In this document: positions 36,252 to 45,272 of the stretch, in pieces
Layout: every line of letters begins with the position of its first letter
Numbering within the stretch: position 1 is the stretch's first letter
Assembly (NCBI GenBank): GCA_963714405.1
Contig: CAVQOH010000002.1
Location: forward strand, 558,001 to 622,000
Reading direction: 5' to 3'
From: JAZGGS01 sp963714405
GTDB lineage: Bacteria > Bacteroidota > Ignavibacteria > Ignavibacteriales > Ignavibacteriaceae
DNA: 64,000 nt
Position numbers and translations under genes: made by a program
The notes under the pieces: generated by a model
Told to the model about the DNA's origin: nothing
The model's input: the letters and a program-made list of their open reading frames with translations, nothing else
Database searches by the model: none

Positions 36252-36272
36252 TTAAGTGAATTTATATCTCAT
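36252..36272 (-). other. Short leader frame with strong ribosome site
   Basis: AGGAGG (minus strand, 36277-36282) is followed after 4 nt by ATG-AGA-TAT-AAA-TTC-ACT-TAA, i.e. MRYKFT. It ends 36 nt before the ATG of the S8-like gene. The Shine-Dalgarno is the best in this area although no ordinary gene follows. It could be a leader peptide or the trace of a former start. Confidence 0.3.
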
Positions 36273-36689
36273 AAAACCTCCTATATTTATTTTTTAATCT
36301 TCGCTTAGTATAGCATTTAGTTTTTCCCCAATTATAACACCAAGAAAGTATATGTGTTAGAATAAAAATGTTTTTAATATCTAACTTCCTGTTGTCCCTA
36401 GCTTACGTTAAGCAATTTTCATTCCTAAAAAGCAATTGTAATTCTAAAACATTCGATACTTATTGATAACAATTTTTTTGTGATTGATTATTTAATATTA
36501 TTGCAAAATAAAAAGCAACTAAGCTTTTAAGGGTATTAGCATTAATAGATTTGGTAAGTGTACTAAGGTTAATTTAAATCCGGGTTATGTCAAAAGTGTC
36601 ATACAGCGCCTTCTTTTGCCGTCAAAGTCGTGCGAGTAATAGAGTAATAAATAGTTGGCTGTTCATTCCGGAAATCAATTTTTTTTCTT
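36273..36689. other. AT-rich gap without a recognisable gene
   Basis: I found no coding frame with family features on either strand, no tRNA, no insertion-sequence ends and no convincing terminator. It probably contains the promoter of the S8-like gene and non-coding debris, in line with the chimeric fragment just beyond it. Confidence 0.6.
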
Positions 36690-36785
36690 CTACGTTTTCT
36701 GCTTCTTCTTTGTAGCTGCAGGGCTGCCGATGCAAACAATTTTACCAATTGGATACTTTTTCACCGATTTTATTAAGTATAGCAT
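36690..36785 (-). pseudogene. Chimeric 31-codon fragment: FAH-like start joined to AsnB-like tail
   Basis: The frame begins MLYLIKS and has PIGKIVCIG, as at residues ~13-22 of the fumarylacetoacetate hydrolase at 32377-33033. It then switches to PAATKKKQKT and stops. The same ten residues end the neighbouring gene (36810-38075). In the tail, the codons after the shared Pro differ from the neighbour's at several third positions, yet the peptide is identical. It starts 25 nt after the neighbour's stop. Likely a remnant of lost genes; translation is not shown. Confidence 0.5.
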
Positions 36786-36809
36786 ATTTCATTTTATGAA
36801 TCAATTTAA

Positions 36810-38075
36810 TTAAGTCTTCTGCTTCTTCTTTGTTGCGGCAGGAAAAAGAATATTATTAAGTATCAACCTGTAACCGGGTGAGTTTTTGTAAAGATTTAGA
36901 TCTGTTGGAGGATCACCTACAGCGTGCTGGTAATCTTCAGGATCGTGCCCGCCGTAAAAAGTAAATGTTCCCCTTCCAAAATTCCCGTGGATATATTTTA
37001 CCTGGTCGGTCCCTTCTCGTTCAGCTAAAATTATAACCGAATTTTTTATTGTGCTCCTGCGGAACATCGTAGTCTGTCCCATAAATCCTCTTAAAACATT
37101 TATGTGGCATTGTGTAAGCATTGTTGGAACAGGATCGTACTTTGCGGAAAAATCGAAAAGAGTGAAATAATCATTATTAAAATTACCAATCTCAATTGGC
37201 TGGATATCTATATCGCTGTATTCATATAGATAAGGATTCATTTCTAGATTAAATTCTGTAAAAGCGAAAGAATTGTTAAAGTTTAACAATTTTTGTGCAT
37301 CAGTATCAGCAGCATCCCCATCAAACATCTGTTCAACAATATCAACATTAAGTGCTGAAAGAGCAATATCATAGGAATCTGTTGCAGAACACATTGCAAA
37401 AAGGAATCCTCCTTTACCTACATAACTTTTTATATTGAGTGCTACAGCCTTTAACATTTCCGAAACTTTTTTAAACCCGTTCTGTTTTGCATTCTGTTCA
37501 TACTGCAACTGCTGATCAATATACCACTGCGCATTACTAAAGCTTGCATAAAATTTGCCGTACTGCCCTGTAAAATCTTCATGATGAAGATGAAGCCAAT
37601 CATAGTTATCGAGATTACCTTTTAAGATTTCATCATTCCAGATTTTATCATATTTAATATTTGCATATTCCAGAACTAACGTAACAGCATCATCCCATGG
37701 CTGAAATCCCGGTGGGACATAAACTGCAATACGCGGTGCTTTTTCCAGGCGAACAACATCCATATTGTTTTCTTCACTCTGTACAAAGGCATAAATCTCA
37801 GTTGTTTGCGGCAGCGAAAGTAATTCGAAATAAACGCCTTCAAGCCTGCATTCGGTTGCTATTCTTTCATCATAATCAATAAGAAATGAGCCGCCTTTAT
37901 AGTTAAGCAACCAATCAGCTTTTAATCCTTTGCCCAGTGAGTTAAAAGTTATACCATAAGCTTTAAGATGATCAGATTGATTTAGATCCATTGGTATAAA
38001 CATTTTTGATTGTGCAAATACTGCAATGGATAAAAAATAAAAAGTAACTAATGTTTTTATTGTATAAGTTTTCAT
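36810..38075 (-). CDS. Exported protein of the Bacteroidota 'asparagine synthetase B' type (function unproven)
   Basis: 421 aa. Signal peptide at 1-21 (ending AVFA-Q). Conserved-looking stretches: DHLKAYGITF, DWLLNYKGGSFLI, PWDDAVTLVLEYA, YDWLHLHHEDFTGQYG, GGFLFAMCSATDS, YFTLFDFSAKYDPVPTMLTQ and FYGGHDPEDYQH. From memory, homologues in Bacteroidota carry the name asparagine synthetase B, but I see none of the AsnB active-site motifs (no N-terminal Cys, no SGGLDS-type ATP motif). The protein has a signal peptide, so a cytoplasmic amide-transfer role is doubtful. Basic C-terminal tail PAATKKKQKT. Monocistronic. Confidence 0.8.
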   Translation of the reverse strand: MKTYTIKTLVTFYFLSIAVFAQSKMFIPMDLNQSDHLKAYGITFNSLGKGLKADWLLNYKGGSFLIDYDERIATECRLEGVYFELLSLPQTTEIYAFVQSEENNMDVVRLEKAPRIAVYVPPGFQPWDDAVTLVLEYANIKYDKIWNDEILKGNLDNYDWLHLHHEDFTGQYGKFYASFSNAQWYIDQQLQYEQNAKQNGFKKVSEMLKAVALNIKSYVGKGGFLFAMCSATDSYDIALSALNVDIVEQMFDGDAADTDAQKLLNFNNSFAFTEFNLEMNPYLYEYSDIDIQPIEIGNFNNDYFTLFDFSAKYDPVPTMLTQCHINVLRGFMGQTTMFRRSTIKNSVIILAEREGTDQVKYIHGNFGRGTFTFYGGHDPEDYQHAVGDPPTDLNLYKNSPGYRLILNNILFPAATKKKQKT

Positions 38076-38131
38076 AAATAAATAAAGGCGATTCTATGAA
38101 CCGCCTTATTATTGGTAATTTTATTATTTTT

Positions 38132-39382
38132 TTAGGCTGATCTTTTATCAGATTTTATATATAATGGCACTTCACCTTTTTCCACAACATCTTTAGTAAT
38201 TATACATTTCTGAACATCTTTTTTATTTGGTAATTCATACATAATATCTAACATAAAGTTTTCAACAATTGATCTTAAAGCACGTGCACCTGTTTTTCGT
38301 TCAATCGCTTTTTTTACTATTTCATCTATAGAAAAAGGATCGAATTCAAGTTCAACACCTTCCATTAGAAACAATTTTTTATACTGTTTTAATATTGCGT
38401 TTTTTGGATCAGTTAAAATACTTTTTAAAGCTTTTTCATCTAGATCCTGCAAAGGGGCAACTACGGGTATTCTTCCAATAAGCTCTGGTATTAGTCCATA
38501 CTTTAGTAAATCTTCAGGTTGAATGTGTTTTAACAATTCTTCATCTGTTTCATTTTCTTTAAGATTTGCTTCAAAGCCCATTTTGTTTTTATTTATTCTT
38601 GATGCTATTATTTTATCAATTCCTGCAAACGCACCTCCAAGTATGAAAAGAATGTTTTTTGTATTAAGATTAATTAAATTTTGTTCAGGATGCTTTCTGC
38701 CACCTTTAGGTGGAATTCCAGCAACAGTTCCTTCAAGTATTTTTAACAAAGCTTGCTGAACTCCTTCACCTGAAACATCGCGGGTAATGGATGTACTTTC
38801 GCTCTTGCGGGAAATTTTATCGATTTCATCAATATAAACTATTCCCTTCTGTGCCCTATCAAGATTATAATCTGCAGCTTGTAAGAGATGAACAAGCACT
38901 GTTTCAACATCATCGCCAACATAACCTGCTTCAGTTAATGTGGTTGCATCAGCAATTGCAAATGGCACATCCAGAATTTTTGCAAGTGTTTGTGCAAAAA
39001 GTGTTTTACCAACGCCTGTGGAGCCAATTAAAAGAATATTGCTCTTTTCAATTTCCACATCATCAAGCTCAAAAAAAGAGGAGCGGGAGTTTATCCTTTT
39101 GTAATGATTATAAACCGCAACTGAAAGAACTTTTTTTGCTCTTTCCTGACCTATTACATAATCATCAATAGATTTTTTTATCAATTCAGGTGTGTGGAAT
39201 CTTGTTCTTTTTTCCCCAGAATAATTATATGCTGCAAGGTTGTTTTTTAAAATATCCAGGCTGCTAGAAATACAAATATCACAAATATGAACATCGGGTC
39301 CTGCAACCATACTATTAACTTCTGTTCCATCCCTTCCACAGAACGAACATTTTACCATGCTTTTATTATGTTTTTTACTCAT
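38132..39382 (-). CDS. clpX: ATP-dependent Clp protease ATP-binding subunit ClpX
   Basis: 416 aa. N-terminal zinc domain (CSFCGRDGTEV ... CDICISS), Walker A GSTGVGKTLFAQTLA, Walker B GIVYIDEIDKI, and sensor region RKTGARALRSIVE. The ClpP-binding IGF loop seems to be altered (segment near FDPFSIDEIVKKA is normal, but no clear IGF was located by eye). Unfolds substrates for ClpP. Start overlaps the stop of the upstream TPR gene by 8 bp. clpP is not adjacent. Confidence 0.96.
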   Translation of the reverse strand: MSKKHNKSMVKCSFCGRDGTEVNSMVAGPDVHICDICISSSLDILKNNLAAYNYSGEKRTRFHTPELIKKSIDDYVIGQERAKKVLSVAVYNHYKRINSRSSFFELDDVEIEKSNILLIGSTGVGKTLFAQTLAKILDVPFAIADATTLTEAGYVGDDVETVLVHLLQAADYNLDRAQKGIVYIDEIDKISRKSESTSITRDVSGEGVQQALLKILEGTVAGIPPKGGRKHPEQNLINLNTKNILFILGGAFAGIDKIIASRINKNKMGFEANLKENETDEELLKHIQPEDLLKYGLIPELIGRIPVVAPLQDLDEKALKSILTDPKNAILKQYKKLFLMEGVELEFDPFSIDEIVKKAIERKTGARALRSIVENFMLDIMYELPNKKDVQKCIITKDVVEKGEVPLYIKSDKRSA

Positions 39383-41237
39383 CTATTAATACCCGGTTAA
39401 CATTGTTTCTTAATAATAATATCTCTTTTCTAACTTTTTCTATATGAAGTGAATTAGGAAATTCAAGTAATAATTTTTCGTAAATTTCAAGTGCTTTTTC
39501 ATTGTTTTGAATACCTAACTGATAAGTTTTACCCAGTAAATATAAGGCTTTATCAGCATAAATATTTTTTTCACCTTCTTCTGCAATGCTTTCAAACAGT
39601 TTTATTGCTTCTGTATAATCATTATCTGCTAGTATCATTTCTGCATGACGCAACTTTGTAATGGAGTGCAAAACGAAAGCCATAGGATTATTGTAAATTA
39701 ACATATACTTGCCGCCTGCTTCACTAAATTCTTTCTGCTCTGCTAAATATTCTGCCTCAGAAAAGTGTAAAAGATTAACAGAATCATTCATAGTAGTATT
39801 CAATACTAAAGATAGCTCTATCGCATCATTTGCATTATCATCCCTAAGATTATTCAGGATGGATGAGAGTAAGTTATTCGCTTCAGGAAATTTTTGTTGG
39901 TAGAGATTTACCCTTGCAAGTTTAAAACTGGCAAGACTGTGCAGTACATTATTGCCGTGGGTTTTATTTATTAGTGTTGATAAATACATTTCAGCATCTT
40001 CCAAATTTCCTTTTAACACAGCAATATTGCTAAGCTGAATATATGCTTCAGCCGCAGATTTAGAGTTTGCTCCATCAGTTATAATAATTTTAAAACTCTC
40101 AACCGCTTTTTCAAAATCGTTTTGCATGTAAAAATTTATTAACGCCATTCTTAATAAAGCTTCAAATGATGCTTCTGTATTAGCATAAATTTTAACTACA
40201 TCATTAAAAGCAGCAAGTACTGTCTCAATTTTTTCCGATTCAAATTTTGAAAAATGAAAATAAGGTTTCCAAAGCTGAAGGGATTCTTCATACTCTTTAA
40301 TTAGCAATGCTTCAATTGATTTTGCATAACCAAGCTTTACAGAAGCAATAAAGGGAGAAGTTGGATGACTTTCTATTATTTCCTGGTATACATTGCCTGC
40401 CATTAAATAATTTTTTTCTTTCATAAGTAACTCTGCAAAGCTTAAGAGGTCTCTTCCATAGTTTAACTGTGCTTCATCAATATCTTTATAAATTTCAAAA
40501 GCTTTTTCAAAATCCTTTGCTTCTGTAAGTAACCTTGCAAGAAGGTAAGATAAACTTAAATTGCTTCTGTTACTCCAATCTTCAGCAACTTCAATGGATG
40601 CTTTAAGTGCGCCTGGTTTTTCTGAGTATGAAAGTATCTTTTGCTCAATAGCTTGCCGCTGCATTGGTTCTTTATCAAGTATATTACAGTACTCATCTGC
40701 AGCTTTATCAAACTGCATAGTAATTGTATATAGCTGTGCAAGATCAAAAGAGAACATAATTTGATCATCCGAAAATTCTTTTCCACGTACATAGAATTCA
40801 ATAGCCTTCTCAAAAGCACGTCTTTCAAATGCATAATTTGCCAATAATCTGTACGTCATCAGGTTATTTGGATCCCGCTCTACGGCATTATCCCACACTT
40901 CATAAGCTTTTTCTTCATTTCCCATTATATAGTAAGTTGAACCCAGATTTCCGTAGGTGGAAATATCATTTGGGTATTCAAGAATTCTTTTTTCTAAAAG
41001 ATTAACTGAAGCAGCAAAATTTTTAAGTTGAAGATATAACCTGTTTAATCCGTTAAAATATTCAATTTTTGAAGAATCACTTAAATAAAGCTCTTCAAAA
41101 AGTTTTAATGCTTCTTCATACTGACCTGCACGCTCCAAATTTTCAGCAAGTACGTATTTTGTATAATCATCGTTTTTTACTTGTGCCGTAACTGAAGAAA
41201 ATATAATAATGATTAAAGTAACAGTTTTAATTAGCAT
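39375..41237 (-). CDS. Exported TPR-repeat protein
   Basis: 620 aa. Signal peptide at 1-18 (ending SVTA-Q). The mature part is almost wholly tetratricopeptide repeats (YEEALKLFEELYLSDS, YGNLGSTYYIMGNEEKAYEVWDNAVERDPNN, KALEIYEKLLLEFPNS). Probably a periplasmic assembly or scaffolding protein. Its stop lies inside the clpX start, so clpX is likely co-translated. The 210-bp gap before it holds a hairpin (41387-41417). Confidence 0.88.
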   Translation of the reverse strand: MLIKTVTLIIIIFSSVTAQVKNDDYTKYVLAENLERAGQYEEALKLFEELYLSDSSKIEYFNGLNRLYLQLKNFAASVNLLEKRILEYPNDISTYGNLGSTYYIMGNEEKAYEVWDNAVERDPNNLMTYRLLANYAFERRAFEKAIEFYVRGKEFSDDQIMFSFDLAQLYTITMQFDKAADEYCNILDKEPMQRQAIEQKILSYSEKPGALKASIEVAEDWSNRSNLSLSYLLARLLTEAKDFEKAFEIYKDIDEAQLNYGRDLLSFAELLMKEKNYLMAGNVYQEIIESHPTSPFIASVKLGYAKSIEALLIKEYEESLQLWKPYFHFSKFESEKIETVLAAFNDVVKIYANTEASFEALLRMALINFYMQNDFEKAVESFKIIITDGANSKSAAEAYIQLSNIAVLKGNLEDAEMYLSTLINKTHGNNVLHSLASFKLARVNLYQQKFPEANNLLSSILNNLRDDNANDAIELSLVLNTTMNDSVNLLHFSEAEYLAEQKEFSEAGGKYMLIYNNPMAFVLHSITKLRHAEMILADNDYTEAIKLFESIAEEGEKNIYADKALYLLGKTYQLGIQNNEKALEIYEKLLLEFPNSLHIEKVRKEILLLRNNVNRVLIDE

Positions 41238-41386
41238 ATTTTAAAAATAATAAATTAGATGGCGCATTCAAGGGTAATAATTGCTGTTAAATCAAACAAA
41301 TAACGTAATGATTAGTAAATACACATTATTTCATTGATATAAAAAGTATTCTTTAATAGGTTTGGAAGATTATATTTAGGTAATAT

Positions 41387-41417
41387 GAACCGAGTCCCGA
41401 TTCAGCGGGACGAGTTC
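41387..41417. repeat. Imperfect palindrome (hairpin) before dxr
   Basis: GAAC-cga-GTCCCG-attcag-CGGGAC-ga-GTTC forms a 6-bp GC-rich stem extended by a 4-bp outer stem. It stands out in an AT-rich gap, 30 nt upstream of the dxr start, and has no T-run. Might be a REP-like element, a leader structure or a protein site. Confidence 0.5.
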
Positions 41418-41447
41418 CATCTGACAAAAAATTATAATTAGGAACAG

Positions 41448-42590
41448 ATGAAAAAAATATTAATATTTGGTTCAACCGGTTCAATTGGAGTAAATAGTCT
41501 TAATGTTATCAGCCAGCTAAGAGATGATTTTAAGGTAATTGGGCTAACCGCCAATTCAAATATAGAATTGTTGGAAAAACAGGTAAAAAAGTTCAGCCCT
41601 GAAATTATTGCAGTTAGAGATGAAGAAGCAGCCAAAAAAATAAAAAATAAACTGCCTTCCAAATGTAATTTATTAATTGGTGATAAAGGATTGCTTGAAG
41701 CTGCTTCAAAAGAGGATTATGATATATTTATTGGTGCGATGGTTGGCTTTGCAGGTTTATCACCAACGCTGGAAGCTATAAAAAGAGGCAAGCGAATTGC
41801 ACTTGCAAATAAGGAAACGCTGGTTGTTGCCGGTGAATTAGTAACTGATCTTTGCAGGGAGTATAATTCTGAAATAATTCCTGTTGATTCTGAACACAGT
41901 GCAATTTATCAATGCTTAATCGGCGAAGAATTAAACGAAGTTGAAAAACTGATATTAACCGCTTCCGGCGGACCATTTTTAAATAAAGATAAATCCTTTT
42001 TTAAAAAAGCCACGGTTGATGAAGCATTAAATCATCCAAACTGGAAAATGGGTAATAAGATTAGTATTGATTCTGCAACTATGATGAACAAAGGATTGGA
42101 AGTTATTGAAGCGAGATGGCTATTTGGATTTCCTGCAGATAAAATAGATGTGGTTATTCATCCTCAGTCAATCATTCATTCAATGGTGCAATTTATTGAT
42201 GGATCTATAAAAGCTCAGCTTGGTTTACCTGATATGAAATTACCAATTCAGTATGCATTAACATTCCCTGCAAGAGTTAAAAATAGTTTTGAAAGAACCA
42301 GTTTACCAAAAATAGGTGAACTTACTTTCAGTGAGCCAAATACAGAAAAATTTGAATGTCTCAAATTGGCTTTTGATGCCTTAAATACTGGTGGTACAGC
42401 ACCTTGCATTCTTAATGCTGCAAATGAAATTGCGGTTGAAAAATTCTTAAAAAAAGAGATTTTATTTACACATATTCCAATACTTATAAAAAAAGCGCTG
42501 GATAAAATAAAAAACAGCACTGCTTTGGAGATGGGAACGATTTTTGAGTGTGACCGTCAAACTCGTGAGTTCGTCACCGAGCTCAATTAA
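41448..42590 (+). CDS. dxr: 1-deoxy-D-xylulose-5-phosphate reductoisomerase
   Basis: 380 aa, family length. NADPH motif FGSTGSIGVNSLNVI, ANKETLVVAGE, PVDSEHSAIYQCL (metal and substrate residues), LTASGGPF, and HPNWKMGNKISIDSATMMNKGLEVIEA, of which the start is diagnostic. Second enzyme of the MEP pathway; partner of ispG in this window. rseP follows after 18 nt, the usual dxr-rseP pairing. Confidence 0.97.
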   Translation: MKKILIFGSTGSIGVNSLNVISQLRDDFKVIGLTANSNIELLEKQVKKFSPEIIAVRDEEAAKKIKNKLPSKCNLLIGDKGLLEAASKEDYDIFIGAMVGFAGLSPTLEAIKRGKRIALANKETLVVAGELVTDLCREYNSEIIPVDSEHSAIYQCLIGEELNEVEKLILTASGGPFLNKDKSFFKKATVDEALNHPNWKMGNKISIDSATMMNKGLEVIEARWLFGFPADKIDVVIHPQSIIHSMVQFIDGSIKAQLGLPDMKLPIQYALTFPARVKNSFERTSLPKIGELTFSEPNTEKFECLKLAFDALNTGGTAPCILNAANEIAVEKFLKKEILFTHIPILIKKALDKIKNSTALEMGTIFECDRQTREFVTELN

Positions 42591-42608
42591 AATCTAGAAA
42601 GGATATAG

Positions 42609-43964
42609 ATGGATTATATAATTTATTTTGCTATAACGATAGGTATTTTAGTATTCATTCATGAATTCGGGCATTTTGCTGCTGCAAAATTAAGCGGGAT
42701 GAGAGTTGATGTTTTTGCGATTGGATTTGGTAAAAGATTACTTGGCTGGAATAAAAAAGCAGGTTTCAAACTTGGTGAACTACCAAAAGATTTTGACGGG
42801 GAGGGAAATACTGATTACAGGATAAGCTTACTTCCGCTGGGTGGTTATGTTAAAATTGCAGGTATGGTAGATGAAAGTTTTGATACAAAATTTGCTAACC
42901 AGGAACCCAAATCTTACGAATTCCGTTCAAAAGGATTCTGGAAAAAATCATTTGTAATTACTGCCGGCGTTTTTATGAATCTTCTATTGGCATTACTTGT
43001 TTTCTGGGGAACAAGCTTTTTTAAAGGCAAGCCTGTTACTGAAACTACAACCATTGGTTATGTTGCGGAAGATACTCCCGCATACAATACCGGATTTTTA
43101 CCTGGTGATAAAATTCTAAAAATTAATAATGAACCGGTTACCAATTGGGAAGATCTTACAACAGAAATGTATGTTAATACTTTGGGTGAAGATCTAAGCA
43201 TGCTTGTTGAGCGCAATGGTAAAATAATTAACATTCCTATAACAAGGAAGGACATTCCTGATTTTGAAACAGAAGGTGAGTTTTTTATAAGAGAAAATCT
43301 TAAACCTGCTGTAATAGATGTATTAAAAGATTCACCCGCAGAAAATGCAGGGATACTATCTGGAGATATTTTTCTTTCTATAAATGATGTTTCTTTAACA
43401 AGTTCAAAGCAATTAAATAAAATTGTTTCTTCAAATATCAACAATACTCTTCCGCTTATTCTCTTAAGAAACAAGGATACACTTAATGTAGCCGTAACAC
43501 CCGGAAGCGATGGGATGATTGGAATTTCCGTTGGTGAAATATATATGGGAGATGTAAATTATCAAACATATGGTTTTTTTGAATCATTCTATAAAGCGGG
43601 CGATGATATTGTAAACATCACAAAACTTACATTTAGTGTTACTAAAAAAGTTTTTGTGGGTGATATTGAATTTGGAAAAGCATTTGGCGGACCTGTAAGA
43701 ATAGCTCAGCTTGCTGCTAAGTCTGCGGATGTGGGAATTGAGAGTTTTCTTTACTTTTTAGCCATTTTAAGTTTGAGTCTTGCTCTAATTAACATAATGC
43801 CATTCCCTGTTTTAGATGGCGGACATTTACTTGTAATAATACTTGAAACTGTTTTCAGAAGAGAGATTCCCGTTAAAATAAAAATCGCAATCCAAAATAC
43901 CGGGTTAATATTGCTATTACTTTTAATGGCATTTATTATTTATCAGGATATACTTTCTCTTTAA
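42609..43964 (+). CDS. rseP: Site-2 intramembrane metalloprotease RseP
   Basis: 451 aa. HEFGH zinc motif in the first helix (residues ~18-22), GGYVKIAGM, two PDZ domains (GYVAEDTPAYNTGFLPGDKIL and VLKDSPAENAGILSGDIFL), and the third metal ligand in PFPVLDGGHLL. Four membrane helices. Cleaves anti-sigma factors or signal-peptide remnants in the membrane; the ECF/anti-sigma pair at 55.6-57 kb is a possible but unproven client. Confidence 0.96.
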   Translation: MDYIIYFAITIGILVFIHEFGHFAAAKLSGMRVDVFAIGFGKRLLGWNKKAGFKLGELPKDFDGEGNTDYRISLLPLGGYVKIAGMVDESFDTKFANQEPKSYEFRSKGFWKKSFVITAGVFMNLLLALLVFWGTSFFKGKPVTETTTIGYVAEDTPAYNTGFLPGDKILKINNEPVTNWEDLTTEMYVNTLGEDLSMLVERNGKIINIPITRKDIPDFETEGEFFIRENLKPAVIDVLKDSPAENAGILSGDIFLSINDVSLTSSKQLNKIVSSNINNTLPLILLRNKDTLNVAVTPGSDGMIGISVGEIYMGDVNYQTYGFFESFYKAGDDIVNITKLTFSVTKKVFVGDIEFGKAFGGPVRIAQLAAKSADVGIESFLYFLAILSLSLALINIMPFPVLDGGHLLVIILETVFRREIPVKIKIAIQNTGLILLLLLMAFIIYQDILSL

Positions 43965-43974
43965 AATTTGCTGA

Positions 43975-44011
43975 GTGCGGTTCTATTAATTAGAGCCGCA
44001 CCTTTCTTTTT
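43975..44011 (+). terminator. Rho-independent terminator after rseP
   Basis: GTGCGGTTCTA / TAGAGCCGCAC is an 11-bp stem (one G-U pair), loop TTAAT, followed by a T-rich stretch. Starts 10 nt after the rseP stop. Confidence 0.85.
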
Positions 44012-44099
44012 ATAAACCCGTCCATCATTTTATAAAACCAATAAAATAAATTTTTCATTACTGCTTACATTAGCTCAGTAGTTTTGATATTAGAAATTG

Positions 44100-44126
44100 A
44101 AGCCGGCAGAAAACCGGCTTATTTTA
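44100..44126 (+). terminator. Second hairpin between rseP and the kinase gene
   Basis: AAGCCGG / CCGGCTT forms a 7-bp stem with a 7-nt loop, followed by ATTTTATCTT. It could be a weak terminator or a leader structure. An open frame runs through it from a TTG at 44097, but the hairpin argues that the kinase start lies further downstream. Confidence 0.6.
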
Positions 44127-44153
44127 TCTTGTGTGTTTTTAATTTTATATTTG

Positions 44154-45272
44154 ATGAAAGAAGAAAAGAACAATTTCAAAAATATTGATCCCCGAATACC
44201 TCATTCAGCCAATAGAAGAAGCAGCATGAATAAGAAAAAAGTCTACTGGATAAGCCAAATTACTGGCTGGAGTTTATTTATACTGCTAAACATTATTGTA
44301 ATATCGTTTATTGAGGAGATGAGCTGGCAGAGGGTTTTAATATGGCTTTACCTTGGATTTACCGGTATAAGTTTTACACATATTCTCAGGGGAGTGATTT
44401 ACAAATACAAATGGTTAGAGCTTCCTCTAAAAAAATTAATTCCGCGAGTACTTATTGCAAGTTTAATAACCGGAACTCTTATATATTCTTTTGCATTTAT
44501 GGCTGGATATTTATCTGGTGCAACAAACTACGAAGAATATGCTGTTATAAAACCTGTGGCGGGAATAATCAATCTTACAAGTGTTTCTCTATTCTGGATG
44601 CTAATTTATTTTTCTATTAACTACCTGGATAGCTACAAAAAGAAAGAAATAGAATCGCTTATTTGGGAAGCGGCAGTAAAGGATTATGAACTTAAAACAT
44701 TAAAATCGCAGCTTAATCCTCATTTTATGTTTAATGCAATGAATAGTATAAGGGCGTTAATTGAAGAAGATCCCGAAGCGGCGAAATCTGCTTTAACAAA
44801 ACTTTCAAATATTCTGCGTTACTCATTACAGATGGAACGAATGGAAAAAGTTTCTCTTGTAGATGAAATTGAAACAGTAAAAAACTATCTTGATCTTGAA
44901 AGCATTAGGTTTGAAGAAAGGCTTAGTTATAAATTAAATATTGAGAACGGTTCATCAAAAGTAGAAATACCACCAATGATGATACAAACACTTGTAGAAA
45001 ATGGAATAAAACATGGGATCTCAAAAATTCCTGGCGGCGGATCAATCTCTGTTTCAACAAGTATAAACAAATCAAAACTTAATCTTGAAATAAGAAACAG
45101 TGGTAAAATTAATAAAGAAGAATTGAAAAGATCTAAAGGTTTTGGTGTAAGCAATACAAAACACCGGTTGAGTTTGCTCTTTGGAGAAGAGGCAAAATTT
45201 TCACTTCAAAATGAAGATGAAAAAACAGTTCTGGCAAAATTAGAAATACCAATAGGAGGTACTAATCAATGA
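44154..45272 (+). CDS. LytS/YehU-type sensor histidine kinase
   Basis: 372 aa from the ATG at 44154; a start at 44226 (MNKKKVYWIS) is also reasonable and closer to the family's usual beginning. Four hydrophobic helices over the first ~150 residues, then His_kinase domain with the phospho-His in LNPHFMFNAMNSIRALIEED, and a HATPase part (PPMMIQTLVENGIKHGI, GFGVSNTKHRL). Overlaps the LytTR regulator by ATGA, making a two-component pair. Signal unknown. Confidence 0.93.
   Translation: MKEEKNNFKNIDPRIPHSANRRSSMNKKKVYWISQITGWSLFILLNIIVISFIEEMSWQRVLIWLYLGFTGISFTHILRGVIYKYKWLELPLKKLIPRVLIASLITGTLIYSFAFMAGYLSGATNYEEYAVIKPVAGIINLTSVSLFWMLIYFSINYLDSYKKKEIESLIWEAAVKDYELKTLKSQLNPHFMFNAMNSIRALIEEDPEAAKSALTKLSNILRYSLQMERMEKVSLVDEIETVKNYLDLESIRFEERLSYKLNIENGSSKVEIPPMMIQTLVENGIKHGISKIPGGGSISVSTSINKSKLNLEIRNSGKINKEELKRSKGFGVSNTKHRLSLLFGEEAKFSLQNEDEKTVLAKLEIPIGGTNQ

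Noticed and set aside
44097..44153. TTG start for the LytS-type kinase
   Set aside because: The segment contains a hairpin and gives a sequence unlike the family; ATG at 44154 or 44226 is better.
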